A DNA stretch of 64,000 nucleotides from positions 124,001 through 188,000 of the forward strand of contig WKFN01000012.1 of the NCBI GenBank assembly GCA_014872805.1, written 5' to 3'. Origin of the DNA: Opacimonas sp014872805. Lineage in GTDB: Bacteria > Pseudomonadota > Gammaproteobacteria > Enterobacterales > Alteromonadaceae. Under the pieces are notes generated by a model. That model was not told the DNA's origin. It was given only the letters and a program-made list of their open reading frames with translations, and searched no databases. Below are positions 45,685 through 55,384 of this stretch, one piece after another. How positions within the stretch are numbered: the stretch's first letter is position 1; each line of letters opens with the position of its first letter. Both the position numbers and the translations under genes were made by a program.

Positions 45685-46554
45685 ATGCTGCGTATTGCCC
45701 TATTTATCGCTACGAATATCGCGATAATCGCATTGATATCAATTACTTTTAGTCTATTAGGTTTCCAAGGATTACTCGCACAAAACGGCGTTGATTTGGA
45801 TCTGACGGCTCTTTTGGTGTATTCCACGGTCATTGGTTTTGCGGGTTCGTTCATCTCGTTGCTACTCTCAAAGTTCATGGCCAAAAGGGCAATGAATGTG
45901 CATGTGATATCTGAGCCTCGCAATCAAACCGAAGCGTGGTTACTCAGAACTGTCAGACGACAAGCTGAACAAGCCAATATCGGTATGCCTGAAGTGGGGA
46001 TTTTTAACAGTCATGCACCCAATGCATTTGCTACCGGATGGAGTAAAAATAACTCATTAGTAGCGGTCTCCACTGGTCTCATCGATGTAATGAATCAAGC
46101 AGAGGTAGAGGCAGTGTTAGCACACGAAGTGGCTCATGTGGCCAACGGTGATATGGTCACGATGACATTATTACAAGGTGTGGTGAATACGTTTGTTATT
46201 TTCTTATCTCGGATCATTGGCCACACAGTAGATAGAGTCGTTTTTAAAGTAGAGCGTGGACATGGCCCTGCGTTTTGGATTGTCTCGATTATTTGTGAAA
46301 TTGTCCTTGGCTTCTTAGCACACATGATCACCATGTGGTTCTCGCGCAAACGCGAATATCGAGCGGATGCTGATGCGGCCAAGATGGTCGGAAACACGGC
46401 TATGATAAGTGCTTTGTTAAAGCTTAAAAATCCCAGAGTTGAAGAGCCCCTTGCCGATGAAGTGGCCGCTTTTGGGATCAACAGCAATGTCAAACAACTA
46501 TTTTCTAGTCATCCCCCAATCGATGCTAGAGTTGCGGCTTTACGTCAGCAATAA
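45685..46554 (+). CDS. htpX: Membrane zinc protease HtpX
   Basis: Inner-membrane M48 protease for quality control of membrane proteins. It has 289 residues, four hydrophobic segments, the zinc motif HEVAH at 147-151 and the third ligand Glu in KREYRADADAA. TTGAGGAC lies before the start. Usually under CpxR or sigma-32 control; no site was identified. Confidence 0.96.
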   Translation: MLRIALFIATNIAIIALISITFSLLGFQGLLAQNGVDLDLTALLVYSTVIGFAGSFISLLLSKFMAKRAMNVHVISEPRNQTEAWLLRTVRRQAEQANIGMPEVGIFNSHAPNAFATGWSKNNSLVAVSTGLIDVMNQAEVEAVLAHEVAHVANGDMVTMTLLQGVVNTFVIFLSRIIGHTVDRVVFKVERGHGPAFWIVSIICEIVLGFLAHMITMWFSRKREYRADADAAKMVGNTAMISALLKLKNPRVEEPLADEVAAFGINSNVKQLFSSHPPIDARVAALRQQ

Positions 46555-46640
46555 ACCGTTACAACTTGTCCCTCGACAAGGCTGATCAAAAACCTTAGCT
46601 TGTTAGATATAAAGGAATAATAACAATCGAGTTGAGTGCT

Positions 46641-47327
46641 ATGATCAGCCTGCGTCAAATAAGTAAAACCTTTAGCAATGGTGATGAAACCGTAACGGCC
46701 TTAAATAACGTTTCGTTAAATATTAAAGAAAATGAGTTCGTTGCTATTATGGGTACATCGGGTTCAGGAAAATCGACCCTTATGAATGTGTTGGGCTGCC
46801 TAGATAGCCCGACAACCGGAGATTACTTTCTCAATGATCAAAATATTGCACAGTTAGATGATGATACGCTCTCAAGTATCCGCAATCGCTACATTGGCTT
46901 TATTTTCCAAACCTTTCACCTCCTCCCTAAACTCGATGTAGTGGGTAACGTCACCCTGCCCTTGCGATATACTGATGTGTCTCAAAGTGAAACGCACACT
47001 CGTGCCAATGCGTTAATTGAGCGAGTGGGGTTGTTTCATCGTAAACATCACAAACCATTTGAAATGTCCGGTGGTCAAAGACAACGTGTGGCCATCGCGC
47101 GCGCGTTGATTAATCAACCTAGCGTGATTTTGGCCGATGAGCCAACGGGTAATCTGGACAGCAAGACCTCAGAAGAAATCATGGGGTTATTAACTGAATT
47201 ACACCAACAAGGCCAAACCATTGTCATGGTGACACACGAAGCTGACATTGCAGAATACGCACAGCGCGTGATTCGCATGAAGGACGGTCAAATTATCGAG
47301 GATACTCAAACATGCTCCGCTGCATAA
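46641..47327 (+). CDS. ABC transporter ATPase, MacB/LolD type
   Basis: A 228-residue ATPase with Walker A GTSGSGKST, signature MSGGQRQRVAIARA, Walker B VILADEPTG and the H-loop VTHE. It opens a four-gene operon with two periplasmic adaptors and an FtsX-like permease; it overlaps the first adaptor gene by 16 bases. ATG 46641 was preferred over TTG 46632. Confidence 0.92.
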   Translation: MISLRQISKTFSNGDETVTALNNVSLNIKENEFVAIMGTSGSGKSTLMNVLGCLDSPTTGDYFLNDQNIAQLDDDTLSSIRNRYIGFIFQTFHLLPKLDVVGNVTLPLRYTDVSQSETHTRANALIERVGLFHRKHHKPFEMSGGQRQRVAIARALINQPSVILADEPTGNLDSKTSEEIMGLLTELHQQGQTIVMVTHEADIAEYAQRVIRMKDGQIIEDTQTCSAA

Positions 47328-49264
47328 TTACCTTTGTTTTATGTTTCAGTGCTCTGACATGGGCGCAAGATGTCCCATTGGTCTTGTCGGGTAAGGTCAG
47401 CTCTGCGGCCAAACAAATTGTCAACGCCCCACGCTCTAGTAGTTGGCAGATCCAGATCCAATGGATGGCAGAAGAAGGAGATATTGTACAAAAAGGCGAG
47501 CCTGTCGTGGTATTTGATGGCGCTGCAACCCAAGCACAACTCGAACAGAATAAAGAGCGCTTAGATACCTTAAACCTCGAGTTCAAACAACTAAAGATGC
47601 GCTTAGAACAAGCGGTTACTGAAGCTCAAGGTCGACTCGCTGTGGCCCAAATGCGCGTGGCCAAAGCACGCATCCCTGTATCCATCGTATCGGATACCCT
47701 TAATGCTTATCAACGTGGGCAAAATGAACTCGCCTTAGAACGCGCTCTGATGGAACAAGGTAAAGCGCGAGAGGCAGTCATTGAAGCAGAACAACAGCTC
47801 AAAGCTGGGCTAGAAAAAAAACGCATCGATATATTACAGATCGAAGACGAAATTACTTATCTAGCTGGGTTAATGGAAAAACTCAATGTCACTGCTCAAC
47901 ACACTGGGTCGGTGAGTTATGCATTACACCCTTGGTATGGCCGGAAACTGCGCTCTGGTATGAATGTCCAGCAAAGCTGGAAAGTGTTAGATGTACAAGC
48001 ATCAACCGACTTACAAATCGAATCATACGTGCATGAGATTGACGCCTTAATCCTCAAAGAAGGCGATCCAGTCACACTGACGTTTGATGCCTTTCCCGGA
48101 TCTTATTATTCAGGCACTATTGCATCAATCAGTCGTCAAGTAGAAAAAAATCCTCAGTTGAGTAACGCCAGTTATTTTCCCGTAATAATTGAGTTTAATG
48201 AGGTACCAGAACGAGACCTGATGATCGGGATGAGTGTGCGTATTGATATACGTAAAGAATTTGTCTCTACATTAATAAGAGATTATGTTGGGCCTTCATC
48301 CTTGACCGTTGCAGCTGAGCTCAAATCTTTACAAGACCTCAGCTTCGGTCCACCTTCTATTTCACGCATGTGGAATTACAAAGTACAAAAATTAGTAGCT
48401 GATAACCAAAGTATTCAACAAGGTGATTTACTTATTCAATTTGACGGTCAAGACTTGCGCAATCGTCTGGTAGGTCAGCAAGCAGATTTGGATGCTGCGA
48501 CTAAAGAGCTTGAAAACATACAACTGCAGGACAACGCCAGAGAAAAAGACTTAGAACTAGCGCTGGCCGAAGCTCGGATGAACGAAGAAAAAGCCCAACG
48601 CAAAGCAAAGATCACAGATGCTTCTCGCTCTGAGATTGAGCGTCGCCAACAACAAGCCGATTGGGACATAACTCGAGTCTTGAGCGAGCAAGCTCAGCAG
48701 CGTTTGGACGAGCATCGCCTGCGCAAAGTACTCAACAAACAAGTGCAACAAGCTCGAATTGCCAACCATGCCTCACGGGTAAAAGAAATTCGCCAAAACA
48801 TGGCAAAACTCCAAGTCAAAAGCCCGGTGGATGGTATCGCTATCATCAACAAAAATAATGACGGTGACCGATATGCTGTAGGTGATAACGTGCACATGGG
48901 AAATACCTTAGTGAATGTGCCCTCATTAGACAAACTTGCTGTCAAAATGGAAATCGACGAATCCGATACTCAAAAAGTCGCGATTGGTCAGCGCGTGGAC
49001 ATTGTCTTAACTGCCTATCCTGAACAAACGTTTAAGGGCACAATCACAAGTAAAGGCAAATCTTATCGAGCCAAATCACAGCGAAACCAACGCATTATTT
49101 TTGATGCTTGGGTGACGTTTGATGAGATTGAAAATGCGATCATGCGGCCGGGAATGCAGGCAAACGTCACCTTGCCTTTAAACGAAGAAGGACTCGCGTT
49201 AGTGCCTGATGCCAACGAGGAACTTGTTTTCACAGAGACTCTCACAGCGGAGACTCAACCATGA
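47312..49264 (+). CDS. Tandem (double-unit) periplasmic adaptor protein of ABC efflux system
   Basis: A 650-residue exported protein (signal peptide ends near TWAQ) made of two head-to-tail HlyD/MacA-like units. Unit 1 (about 20-325) has a lipoyl half (QWMAEEGDIVQKGEPVVVFDG), a coiled-coil hairpin and a beta-barrel (IESYVHEIDALILKEGDPV). Unit 2 (about 330-640) repeats the order (KLVADNQSIQQGDLLIQFDG, coiled coil, VKMEIDESDTQKVAIGQRV). Ordinary adaptors have one unit and about 400 residues. It overlaps the next adaptor gene by four bases. Confidence 0.85.
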   Translation: MLRCIITFVLCFSALTWAQDVPLVLSGKVSSAAKQIVNAPRSSSWQIQIQWMAEEGDIVQKGEPVVVFDGAATQAQLEQNKERLDTLNLEFKQLKMRLEQAVTEAQGRLAVAQMRVAKARIPVSIVSDTLNAYQRGQNELALERALMEQGKAREAVIEAEQQLKAGLEKKRIDILQIEDEITYLAGLMEKLNVTAQHTGSVSYALHPWYGRKLRSGMNVQQSWKVLDVQASTDLQIESYVHEIDALILKEGDPVTLTFDAFPGSYYSGTIASISRQVEKNPQLSNASYFPVIIEFNEVPERDLMIGMSVRIDIRKEFVSTLIRDYVGPSSLTVAAELKSLQDLSFGPPSISRMWNYKVQKLVADNQSIQQGDLLIQFDGQDLRNRLVGQQADLDAATKELENIQLQDNAREKDLELALAEARMNEEKAQRKAKITDASRSEIERRQQQADWDITRVLSEQAQQRLDEHRLRKVLNKQVQQARIANHASRVKEIRQNMAKLQVKSPVDGIAIINKNNDGDRYAVGDNVHMGNTLVNVPSLDKLAVKMEIDESDTQKVAIGQRVDIVLTAYPEQTFKGTITSKGKSYRAKSQRNQRIIFDAWVTFDEIENAIMRPGMQANVTLPLNEEGLALVPDANEELVFTETLTAETQP

Positions 49265-50466
49265 AAAAACTCAATATATGTCTCTTATTTTGCTTAGGAC
49301 TCACTGGTTGTGGCGACACAATAGATACCCAGATCCCAACCTATACCGTGACCGAACAGGAGTTTGTTATTGCTATCGACGCCTTTGGTGAAGTAGAACC
49401 CGCCTCAGCAGAACGCATTACCACCCCAGGTCGTCGGCCAATGGTCTTATCTTGGTTAGTCGACGAAAATACTCTAGTCAAAGCGGGCGATGTCATTGCT
49501 CGATTTGATTCAGAACGCATTATGCGCCAAAAACTAGAAGAAGAATTTGCGATGCGCAAAATTCAGCAAGACATCCTTGCTGGAATCGCTGAGCAGACCC
49601 AAGAAAAAAGTGATATTGCCGTTGAGCAAACCTTTGTCGATGCGGAATTTCAGTTTGTCGAACAGTTCGCCATTGACGACTTAAGACTTTATTCTAAATT
49701 AGAAATCATAGATACCATGGCGAATCGCGATTTTTTGGAAGCCAAAGATGGTTTTCTCGATTGGAAAGCATCTTCAGTAGACGAACAACATGCCTCAGAA
49801 CAATCTGTTCTCGATATCCGAAAATCGGGTCATGCCAAGAAGTTAAAACAACATCAAATGGCCTTGAATCAACTCGAAGTCAGAGCACCTAGTGATGGAT
49901 TAATTTTGTATATGAAAGATCGACGTGGCGAAAAACCTGCTGTCGGCAATACTGTTTTTCCTGGCAGTCCGATTGCACAGATCCCCGATTTAAGCAATTT
50001 ACAAGCGTCTTTATATGTACTTGCCAATGAAGCCATCGAGCTAGATAAAGGGAATCAGATTGAATTTCGTTTGGATGCTTTTCCTGAAAAAACATTCACT
50101 GGTCAAATTTTGGAAGTTGCCAAATTTCCTAGCGAAATCCAACGAGGTAATCCCACCAAATACTTTGCACTCAGCGCGAATATTGACCAACAAAATGCGT
50201 TAGAGCTCCAACCGGGTCGCAAGTTAACGGCCAAAATTACGGTAGAGACTGGAAGAACGACACTAACAGTCCCATTGCAATCAGTCATTTATGAGAATGA
50301 GCAATCCTACGTGTATGTTCAAGATGGCAATGACTTTACCCGTCAAGTCGTCACAACGGGACGCAAAAACCTGCACTTTATTGAAATAATAGAAGGCATC
50401 GAGCCTGGTGCCAAAATCGCGCTGAGCAGAATTGTTGCTTCACAAAACAATCAGGAAGTTAAGTAA
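49261..50466 (+). CDS. Periplasmic adaptor lipoprotein (HlyD/MacA-like)
   Basis: A 401-residue lipoprotein adaptor (lipobox LTGC, Cys17) with the lipoyl half (WLVDENTLVKAGDVIARFDS), a coiled-coil hairpin, the second lipoyl half (LEVRAPSDGLILYMKDRRGEK) and a beta-barrel (LYVLANEAIELDKGNQIEF). It shares its last base with the permease start (TAATG). With the tandem adaptor it gives three adaptor units per gene set. Confidence 0.9.
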   Translation: MKKLNICLLFCLGLTGCGDTIDTQIPTYTVTEQEFVIAIDAFGEVEPASAERITTPGRRPMVLSWLVDENTLVKAGDVIARFDSERIMRQKLEEEFAMRKIQQDILAGIAEQTQEKSDIAVEQTFVDAEFQFVEQFAIDDLRLYSKLEIIDTMANRDFLEAKDGFLDWKASSVDEQHASEQSVLDIRKSGHAKKLKQHQMALNQLEVRAPSDGLILYMKDRRGEKPAVGNTVFPGSPIAQIPDLSNLQASLYVLANEAIELDKGNQIEFRLDAFPEKTFTGQILEVAKFPSEIQRGNPTKYFALSANIDQQNALELQPGRKLTAKITVETGRTTLTVPLQSVIYENEQSYVYVQDGNDFTRQVVTTGRKNLHFIEIIEGIEPGAKIALSRIVASQNNQEVK

Positions 50467-51725
50467 TGCCACATCAAGCCAATATTATTTCGACATACAT
50501 ACAGTTAATTATCAATGCGTTACACGAGCTATCCGCACAAAAACTGCGTACCTTCTTAACCCTGTTGGGGATGATTTTTGGTGTGGGTGCGGTGATTGCT
50601 ATGCTCAATATTGGTGAAGGCGCTGAACGCGAAGCGTTAAAGATAATCGATTCGATGGGGGTGAATAACATCATTGTCAACGCAGTCGAATTTAACGATG
50701 ATGAGTTAACCGAAATTCGTGAAGAATCGCTTGGCCTCAACACCGGTGATGTCGAAGCAGCAGTTGCGACACTCCCCTTTGTGACAGAGTTCTCGGCCAG
50801 TAAAACCATCAAGACATACGCCTTATACTCAGACTTCGCAAAATCAGATGCACAGGTTGTCGGCATCACACCAAGCTACTATGAACATGGCAATTTGACT
50901 ATGGCCGATGGTCGCTATACCGACTATGAAGATGATATTCGCTTGGCTCAAGTTGCTGTACTAGGTGCTGATACGGCAAAAGAACTTTTTCCCAATCTGT
51001 CTGCGGTAGGCCAGATGATTAAGGTGAACCACCTATGGCTTCAAGTCGTTGGTGTGTTACAGCCACCTGCAGGAAATAAAAATGAATTTCAAGGTGTGCA
51101 GATTGGTGGCGACCGCTATCGCGTATTTGTGCCCCTCAATACCGCTAAACAAAAATTTGCGTTCAATCCACTCGATAGTGAGTTAGACAGTTTCAAACTC
51201 CAAATCTCAACTAAAACCAATCCGGTTGTTGCCGCCAAAGCTGTGACTCACCTGATGGCTACTCGTCACAATAATATTGACGTATACGACATCATCATTC
51301 CAGCAGAATTATTAGCACAACAAAAACAAACTCAACAAATATTTAATATTGTAATGGCCTGTGTGGCAGGGATTTCATTGTTAGTCGGGGGGATTGGCAT
51401 CATGAATATTATGCTGGCTAACGTCATGGAACGCACCACAGAAATTGGCTTACTCAGAGCCGTTGGTGCGACACAACGCGATATTCGCCTACAGTTTTTG
51501 GCGGAGAGTTTTACGATTTCTTTACTCGGAGGCATATTGGGTATTGTGTTTGGTTTAGTATTATCAGAGGTGATCGGATTTTATAGCGAATGGGCGGTGT
51601 CATGGTCCCTCACCGCTATTGTCTTATCTTTATCCATCTGTATGCTGGTCGGTGTAGGATTTGGTGTCTTCCCTGCGATCAAAGCCTCACAACTTAACCC
51701 AATTGAAGCGCTGCACTCAGATTAG
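50466..51725 (+). CDS. MacB-type ABC transporter permease (FtsX family)
   Basis: A 419-residue permease with an N-terminal transmembrane helix, a large MacB periplasmic domain (about 45-285) and three C-terminal helices around GGIGIMNIMLANVMERTTEIGLLRAVGA, the FtsX signature. MacB fuses ATPase and permease; here they are separate genes. No TolC-like outer membrane gene is nearby. It overlaps convergent mscS by four bases. Confidence 0.92.
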   Translation: MPHQANIISTYIQLIINALHELSAQKLRTFLTLLGMIFGVGAVIAMLNIGEGAEREALKIIDSMGVNNIIVNAVEFNDDELTEIREESLGLNTGDVEAAVATLPFVTEFSASKTIKTYALYSDFAKSDAQVVGITPSYYEHGNLTMADGRYTDYEDDIRLAQVAVLGADTAKELFPNLSAVGQMIKVNHLWLQVVGVLQPPAGNKNEFQGVQIGGDRYRVFVPLNTAKQKFAFNPLDSELDSFKLQISTKTNPVVAAKAVTHLMATRHNNIDVYDIIIPAELLAQQKQTQQIFNIVMACVAGISLLVGGIGIMNIMLANVMERTTEIGLLRAVGATQRDIRLQFLAESFTISLLGGILGIVFGLVLSEVIGFYSEWAVSWSLTAIVLSLSICMLVGVGFGVFPAIKASQLNPIEALHSD

Positions 51726-52642
51726 GGTTTAGGAGAGTTATGAATCGGAGCTGATATGGATGGATTGACCAATAAGGATTCAGCTCCTGTTTGTGCTTTG
51801 AGCTGGGCGAACCACATTCGCATAAATTCTTTGCCTAACATATCTTCAAGCTCACCGCGTTCGTTCGTTGGGCAGAACAAACTCACTGTCACCACGGTTT
51901 TGGCATAGCGATTGGTTTCAACGGTAATGAGTGGATCCACATCGATAAACTCAGCATCCAAACTGTGCTCAATGAAGGATTTATAGCGCAACGCAACCTC
52001 GCGGAAATGTGCACATTGTTTTCGAGCAAATGTCGCAAAATCTTCAACAAATTCATATACGTTAACGGTCGGCTCAGTAGTGATAGTAAACTGATGCAAC
52101 GAATAGCGCTTAAAAAAATTGAGATTCTTTACCGTTTGCGAAATGAGCTTGTTATTCGGCACATAGATGTGCTGACCGGTGTAATCATAATGTTCAGGGT
52201 CGATTTCTAACAAGACAGTCTTGACCCAATCGATCTCAACCACCTCACCGGCCACATGATCAACTTTGACCCAGTCCCCAACGCGAAACGGTCTGACCGA
52301 TACATAATAAAAAAATCCGATCACACATTGGATAAATTCGCGCACTGCCAGAACAATGGCCACCATAAAGGCCGCAATGGATAAAGCGAGGTTTTGCATT
52401 TCGTTGGCCCAAAACGCAATAACAACAAACGCCAAAATGGCATTGACTATATTCTCAAATGTGTTGATGGAGTTCCGGTGATCGATTTTGAGTTTCTTAC
52501 TGCGTTTTTTGGCCCACTTTATTATGGCATGCTTTATCAGTAGCACCACCGTAATCAAGCCAACGGTGCTAAGCACCTTATATTCGTGAACCCACAGCAA
52601 AACTAGGACAAGCCAGTTCTGCATTTGTGTCCAATCCAACAT
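51722..52642 (-). CDS. Small-conductance mechanosensitive channel family protein
   Basis: A 306-residue MscS family protein with about three N-terminal helices, the pore-lining and beta-domain stretch (FRVGDWVKVDHVAGEVVEIDW), and a cytoplasmic alpha-beta domain. Protects against osmotic downshift. It starts on the dcd stop codon (TAATG overlap), so translation is coupled to dcd. Confidence 0.9.
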   Translation of the reverse strand: MLDWTQMQNWLVLVLLWVHEYKVLSTVGLITVVLLIKHAIIKWAKKRSKKLKIDHRNSINTFENIVNAILAFVVIAFWANEMQNLALSIAAFMVAIVLAVREFIQCVIGFFYYVSVRPFRVGDWVKVDHVAGEVVEIDWVKTVLLEIDPEHYDYTGQHIYVPNNKLISQTVKNLNFFKRYSLHQFTITTEPTVNVYEFVEDFATFARKQCAHFREVALRYKSFIEHSLDAEFIDVDPLITVETNRYAKTVVTVSLFCPTNERGELEDMLGKEFMRMWFAQLKAQTGAESLLVNPSISAPIHNSPKP

Positions 52643-53235
52643 TAATCCCCTACTTGATCTTGATTGATTCGAGAAGCGATAGCACCATCTTGGTTTTTGT
52701 ATTTAGCATCAACACGAGCATTGTAGGGCTTCTCGGCTGGCGCCGATAATACCTCAAAAGACAAAGCGCCGATTTTCATCCCCGGTTTTAGTGCCAATGG
52801 GAGTTTTCCTGAATTAAAAAATTCCAGAACAATATTTCCCGACCAACCCGGGTCAATTCGATGCGCTGTTACATGCACCATTAAACCTAAACGAGCCAAT
52901 GACGAACGGCCATCTAGCCAGCCGACAATGTTGTCTGGAAGGGTTACAGATTCGTGAGTGATGGCTAATGCTAATTCACCTGGATGCAAGAAAAAAGACT
53001 GATCTTCTACAATCGTAATCTCGTCACTCATGACTGCTTCAAGCTGGTTCTGCACATCTGACTTGGCACCGGATAAATCGATATAAGGTGCAGCGTGATC
53101 TTCAAATACGCGAAACTTATTGCCCAAGCGCATATCGACCGTCAGCCCACTAATATGCTCATAAGAGGGTTGTGGCGATATAGCGATTTTACCCTGTTGT
53201 AAATACGTCCAAATATCTTTGTCACATAAGCGCAT
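52642..53235 (-). CDS. dcd: dCTP deaminase
   Basis: Deaminates dCTP to dUTP for thymidylate synthesis. It has 197 residues, near the 193 of E. coli, with GLTVDMRLGNKFRVF, the active-site GWLDGRSSLARLGLMVHVTAHRIDPGW stretch (catalytic Glu/Arg/Ser region) and the C-terminal tail. ATG 53235 gives the family N-terminus MRLCDKDI; a longer frame from 53289 was rejected. Confidence 0.96.
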   Translation of the reverse strand: MRLCDKDIWTYLQQGKIAISPQPSYEHISGLTVDMRLGNKFRVFEDHAAPYIDLSGAKSDVQNQLEAVMSDEITIVEDQSFFLHPGELALAITHESVTLPDNIVGWLDGRSSLARLGLMVHVTAHRIDPGWSGNIVLEFFNSGKLPLALKPGMKIGALSFEVLSAPAEKPYNARVDAKYKNQDGAIASRINQDQVGD

Positions 53236-53339
53236 AAGCGTCTTGTTCTCAATGGTATTGCAAAATGTCCAATGTACACATAGTAACATTTAAGCTAAAA
53301 TCGCACACCATAAATTTGAGGTAAAAAAGAAAGTATACT

Positions 53340-55382
53340 ATGAGTCAATCTTCTCGCGACATCCTAGTCACCAGTGCCCTGCCGTACGCCAATGGTTCAA
53401 TTCACTTAGGACATTTACTCGAGCACATACAAACGGACATTTGGACCCGATTCCAGCGTATGTGTGGACACAACATCATTGCCGTCTGTGCCGATGATGC
53501 GCATGGCACGCCGGTAATGCTCAAGGCGCAAGAACTAGGCGTTAAACCAGAAGATATGGTCGAAGCAACTCGTCAAGAACATTGGCGTGATTTACAGGGT
53601 TTTGGGGTCAGCTATGACAATTATTACTCAACGCACTCACCTGAAAACACGCAATTCTCTCAAGATATGTATAATCGCCTCAAAGCGAATGGTTACATCA
53701 CTAAGAAAACCATCAATCAGCTTTACGACCCAGAAAAAGAAATGTTTCTTCCCGACCGCTTTGTCAAAGGTGATTGCCCAAAATGCGGAGCTGAAGACCA
53801 AAATGGCGATAGCTGTGATGTCTGTGGCGCGACTTACTCTCCAACCGAAGTCAAAAACCCACGTTCTGTGGTCAGTGGCGCAACCCCGGTACTAAAAGAC
53901 TCTGAGCATTATTTCTTTGATTTGCCTCAGTTTACTGAGATGTTGCATGAATGGATTGGCTCTGGGTCCATTCAAGCTGAAATGGCCAACAAGCTCAATG
54001 AATGGTTTGAGGGTGGCTTGCAGCAGTGGGATATTTCTCGTGATGCGCCGTATTTTGGGATTGAGATCCCTGATGCGCCAGGTAAGTTTTTCTATGTCTG
54101 GCTCGATGCACCAATTGGCTACATGGCGTCCTTCAAAAACTACGCTGACCAGCATGGGATAGACTTTGATCAGTTCTGGGCTAAAGACTCTACCGCTGAA
54201 ATGTATCACTTTATCGGCAAAGACATCACTTATTTTCACTGTTTGTTCTGGCCGGCCATGCTCGAAGGCGCAGGTTACCGTAAGCCTACCGGCGTCAACA
54301 TTCACGGTTTTGTTACGGTCAACGGGGCTAAGATGTCAAAGTCAAAGGGGACTTTTATTAAAGCCAGCACCTATCTTGAGCATTTAAACCCAGAATATTT
54401 GCGATATTATTTTGCTTCTAAACTCAATGATAGCGTGACGGATATTGATTTGAACTTTGACGATTTTTGTCAAAAGGTCAATGCTGACTTAGTCGGTAAA
54501 GTAGTGAATATTGCCAGTCGCTGTGCTGGATTTATTACCAAGCGTTTCGCTGGTCAATTGTCTGAAAATGTCATGGAGCCTGAGCTGTTAGCTCAATTCC
54601 AAAACAAATCCGATGCGATTGCTCAATACTTTGAAAAACGTCAATATCATCATGCAATTCGTGAAATCATGACACTGGCCGATGTCGCAAATCAATTCAT
54701 TGATGCGCAAGCCCCATGGGTCACCATCAAAGAAGAAGGCAAAGAACAGTTCACGCATGATGTCTGTTCCATGGGTATTCACTTATTCCGTATTCTAGCT
54801 ATTTATCTTGCGCCGGTGGTGCCAAATTTAGCGCAAAGCGCTGAGGCGTTTCTCAATGACACATTCACTTGGGAGGCAACCAGTAATACGTTAACCGGTC
54901 ACGGTATTAATAAATTTAAGGCCATGTTACAACGGGTGGATAAAGACAAAGTGGCTGCTATGGTGGAAGCATCAAAAGAAAATCTTGCTCCCAAAGAGGC
55001 CCCAGTAAAGAAGCCGGCAAAGACAGCGAAACTTGCATCAGACGACGAAATTGCTCCCACAATTCAGTTTGACGACTTTGCCAAGATTGACTTACGGATC
55101 GCCAAAATAGTCTCTGCCGAGCACGTTAAAGGCGCTGATAAGTTATTATGTCTGCAACTTGACATTGGTACTGAAACGAGACAAGTCTTTGCCGGGATTA
55201 AATCCGCTTATTCTCCGGAACAGCTATCCGGAAAACTAACTGTCATGGTGGCTAATTTAGCGCCTCGCAAAATGCGTTTTGGGATGTCGGAAGGAATGGT
55301 CTTAGCTGCAGGTCCAGGTGGCGATGAACTTTACATTTTAGAACCCCATGAAGGTGCCAAGCCAGGTATGCGCGTCAAATAA
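53340..55382 (+). CDS. metG: Methionyl-tRNA synthetase
   Basis: Charges tRNA-Met and tRNA-fMet. It has 680 residues: class I catalytic domain with HLGH (22-25) and KMSKSKG (about 331), the zinc knuckle CPKCGAEDQNGDSCDVCG, an anticodon domain and a C-terminal dimerising tRNA-binding OB domain (IDLRIAKIVSAEHVKGADKLL). In many gammaproteobacteria mrp is divergent from metG; here dcd occupies that position. Confidence 0.98.
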   Translation: MSQSSRDILVTSALPYANGSIHLGHLLEHIQTDIWTRFQRMCGHNIIAVCADDAHGTPVMLKAQELGVKPEDMVEATRQEHWRDLQGFGVSYDNYYSTHSPENTQFSQDMYNRLKANGYITKKTINQLYDPEKEMFLPDRFVKGDCPKCGAEDQNGDSCDVCGATYSPTEVKNPRSVVSGATPVLKDSEHYFFDLPQFTEMLHEWIGSGSIQAEMANKLNEWFEGGLQQWDISRDAPYFGIEIPDAPGKFFYVWLDAPIGYMASFKNYADQHGIDFDQFWAKDSTAEMYHFIGKDITYFHCLFWPAMLEGAGYRKPTGVNIHGFVTVNGAKMSKSKGTFIKASTYLEHLNPEYLRYYFASKLNDSVTDIDLNFDDFCQKVNADLVGKVVNIASRCAGFITKRFAGQLSENVMEPELLAQFQNKSDAIAQYFEKRQYHHAIREIMTLADVANQFIDAQAPWVTIKEEGKEQFTHDVCSMGIHLFRILAIYLAPVVPNLAQSAEAFLNDTFTWEATSNTLTGHGINKFKAMLQRVDKDKVAAMVEASKENLAPKEAPVKKPAKTAKLASDDEIAPTIQFDDFAKIDLRIAKIVSAEHVKGADKLLCLQLDIGTETRQVFAGIKSAYSPEQLSGKLTVMVANLAPRKMRFGMSEGMVLAAGPGGDELYILEPHEGAKPGMRVK

Positions 55383-55384
55383 CA

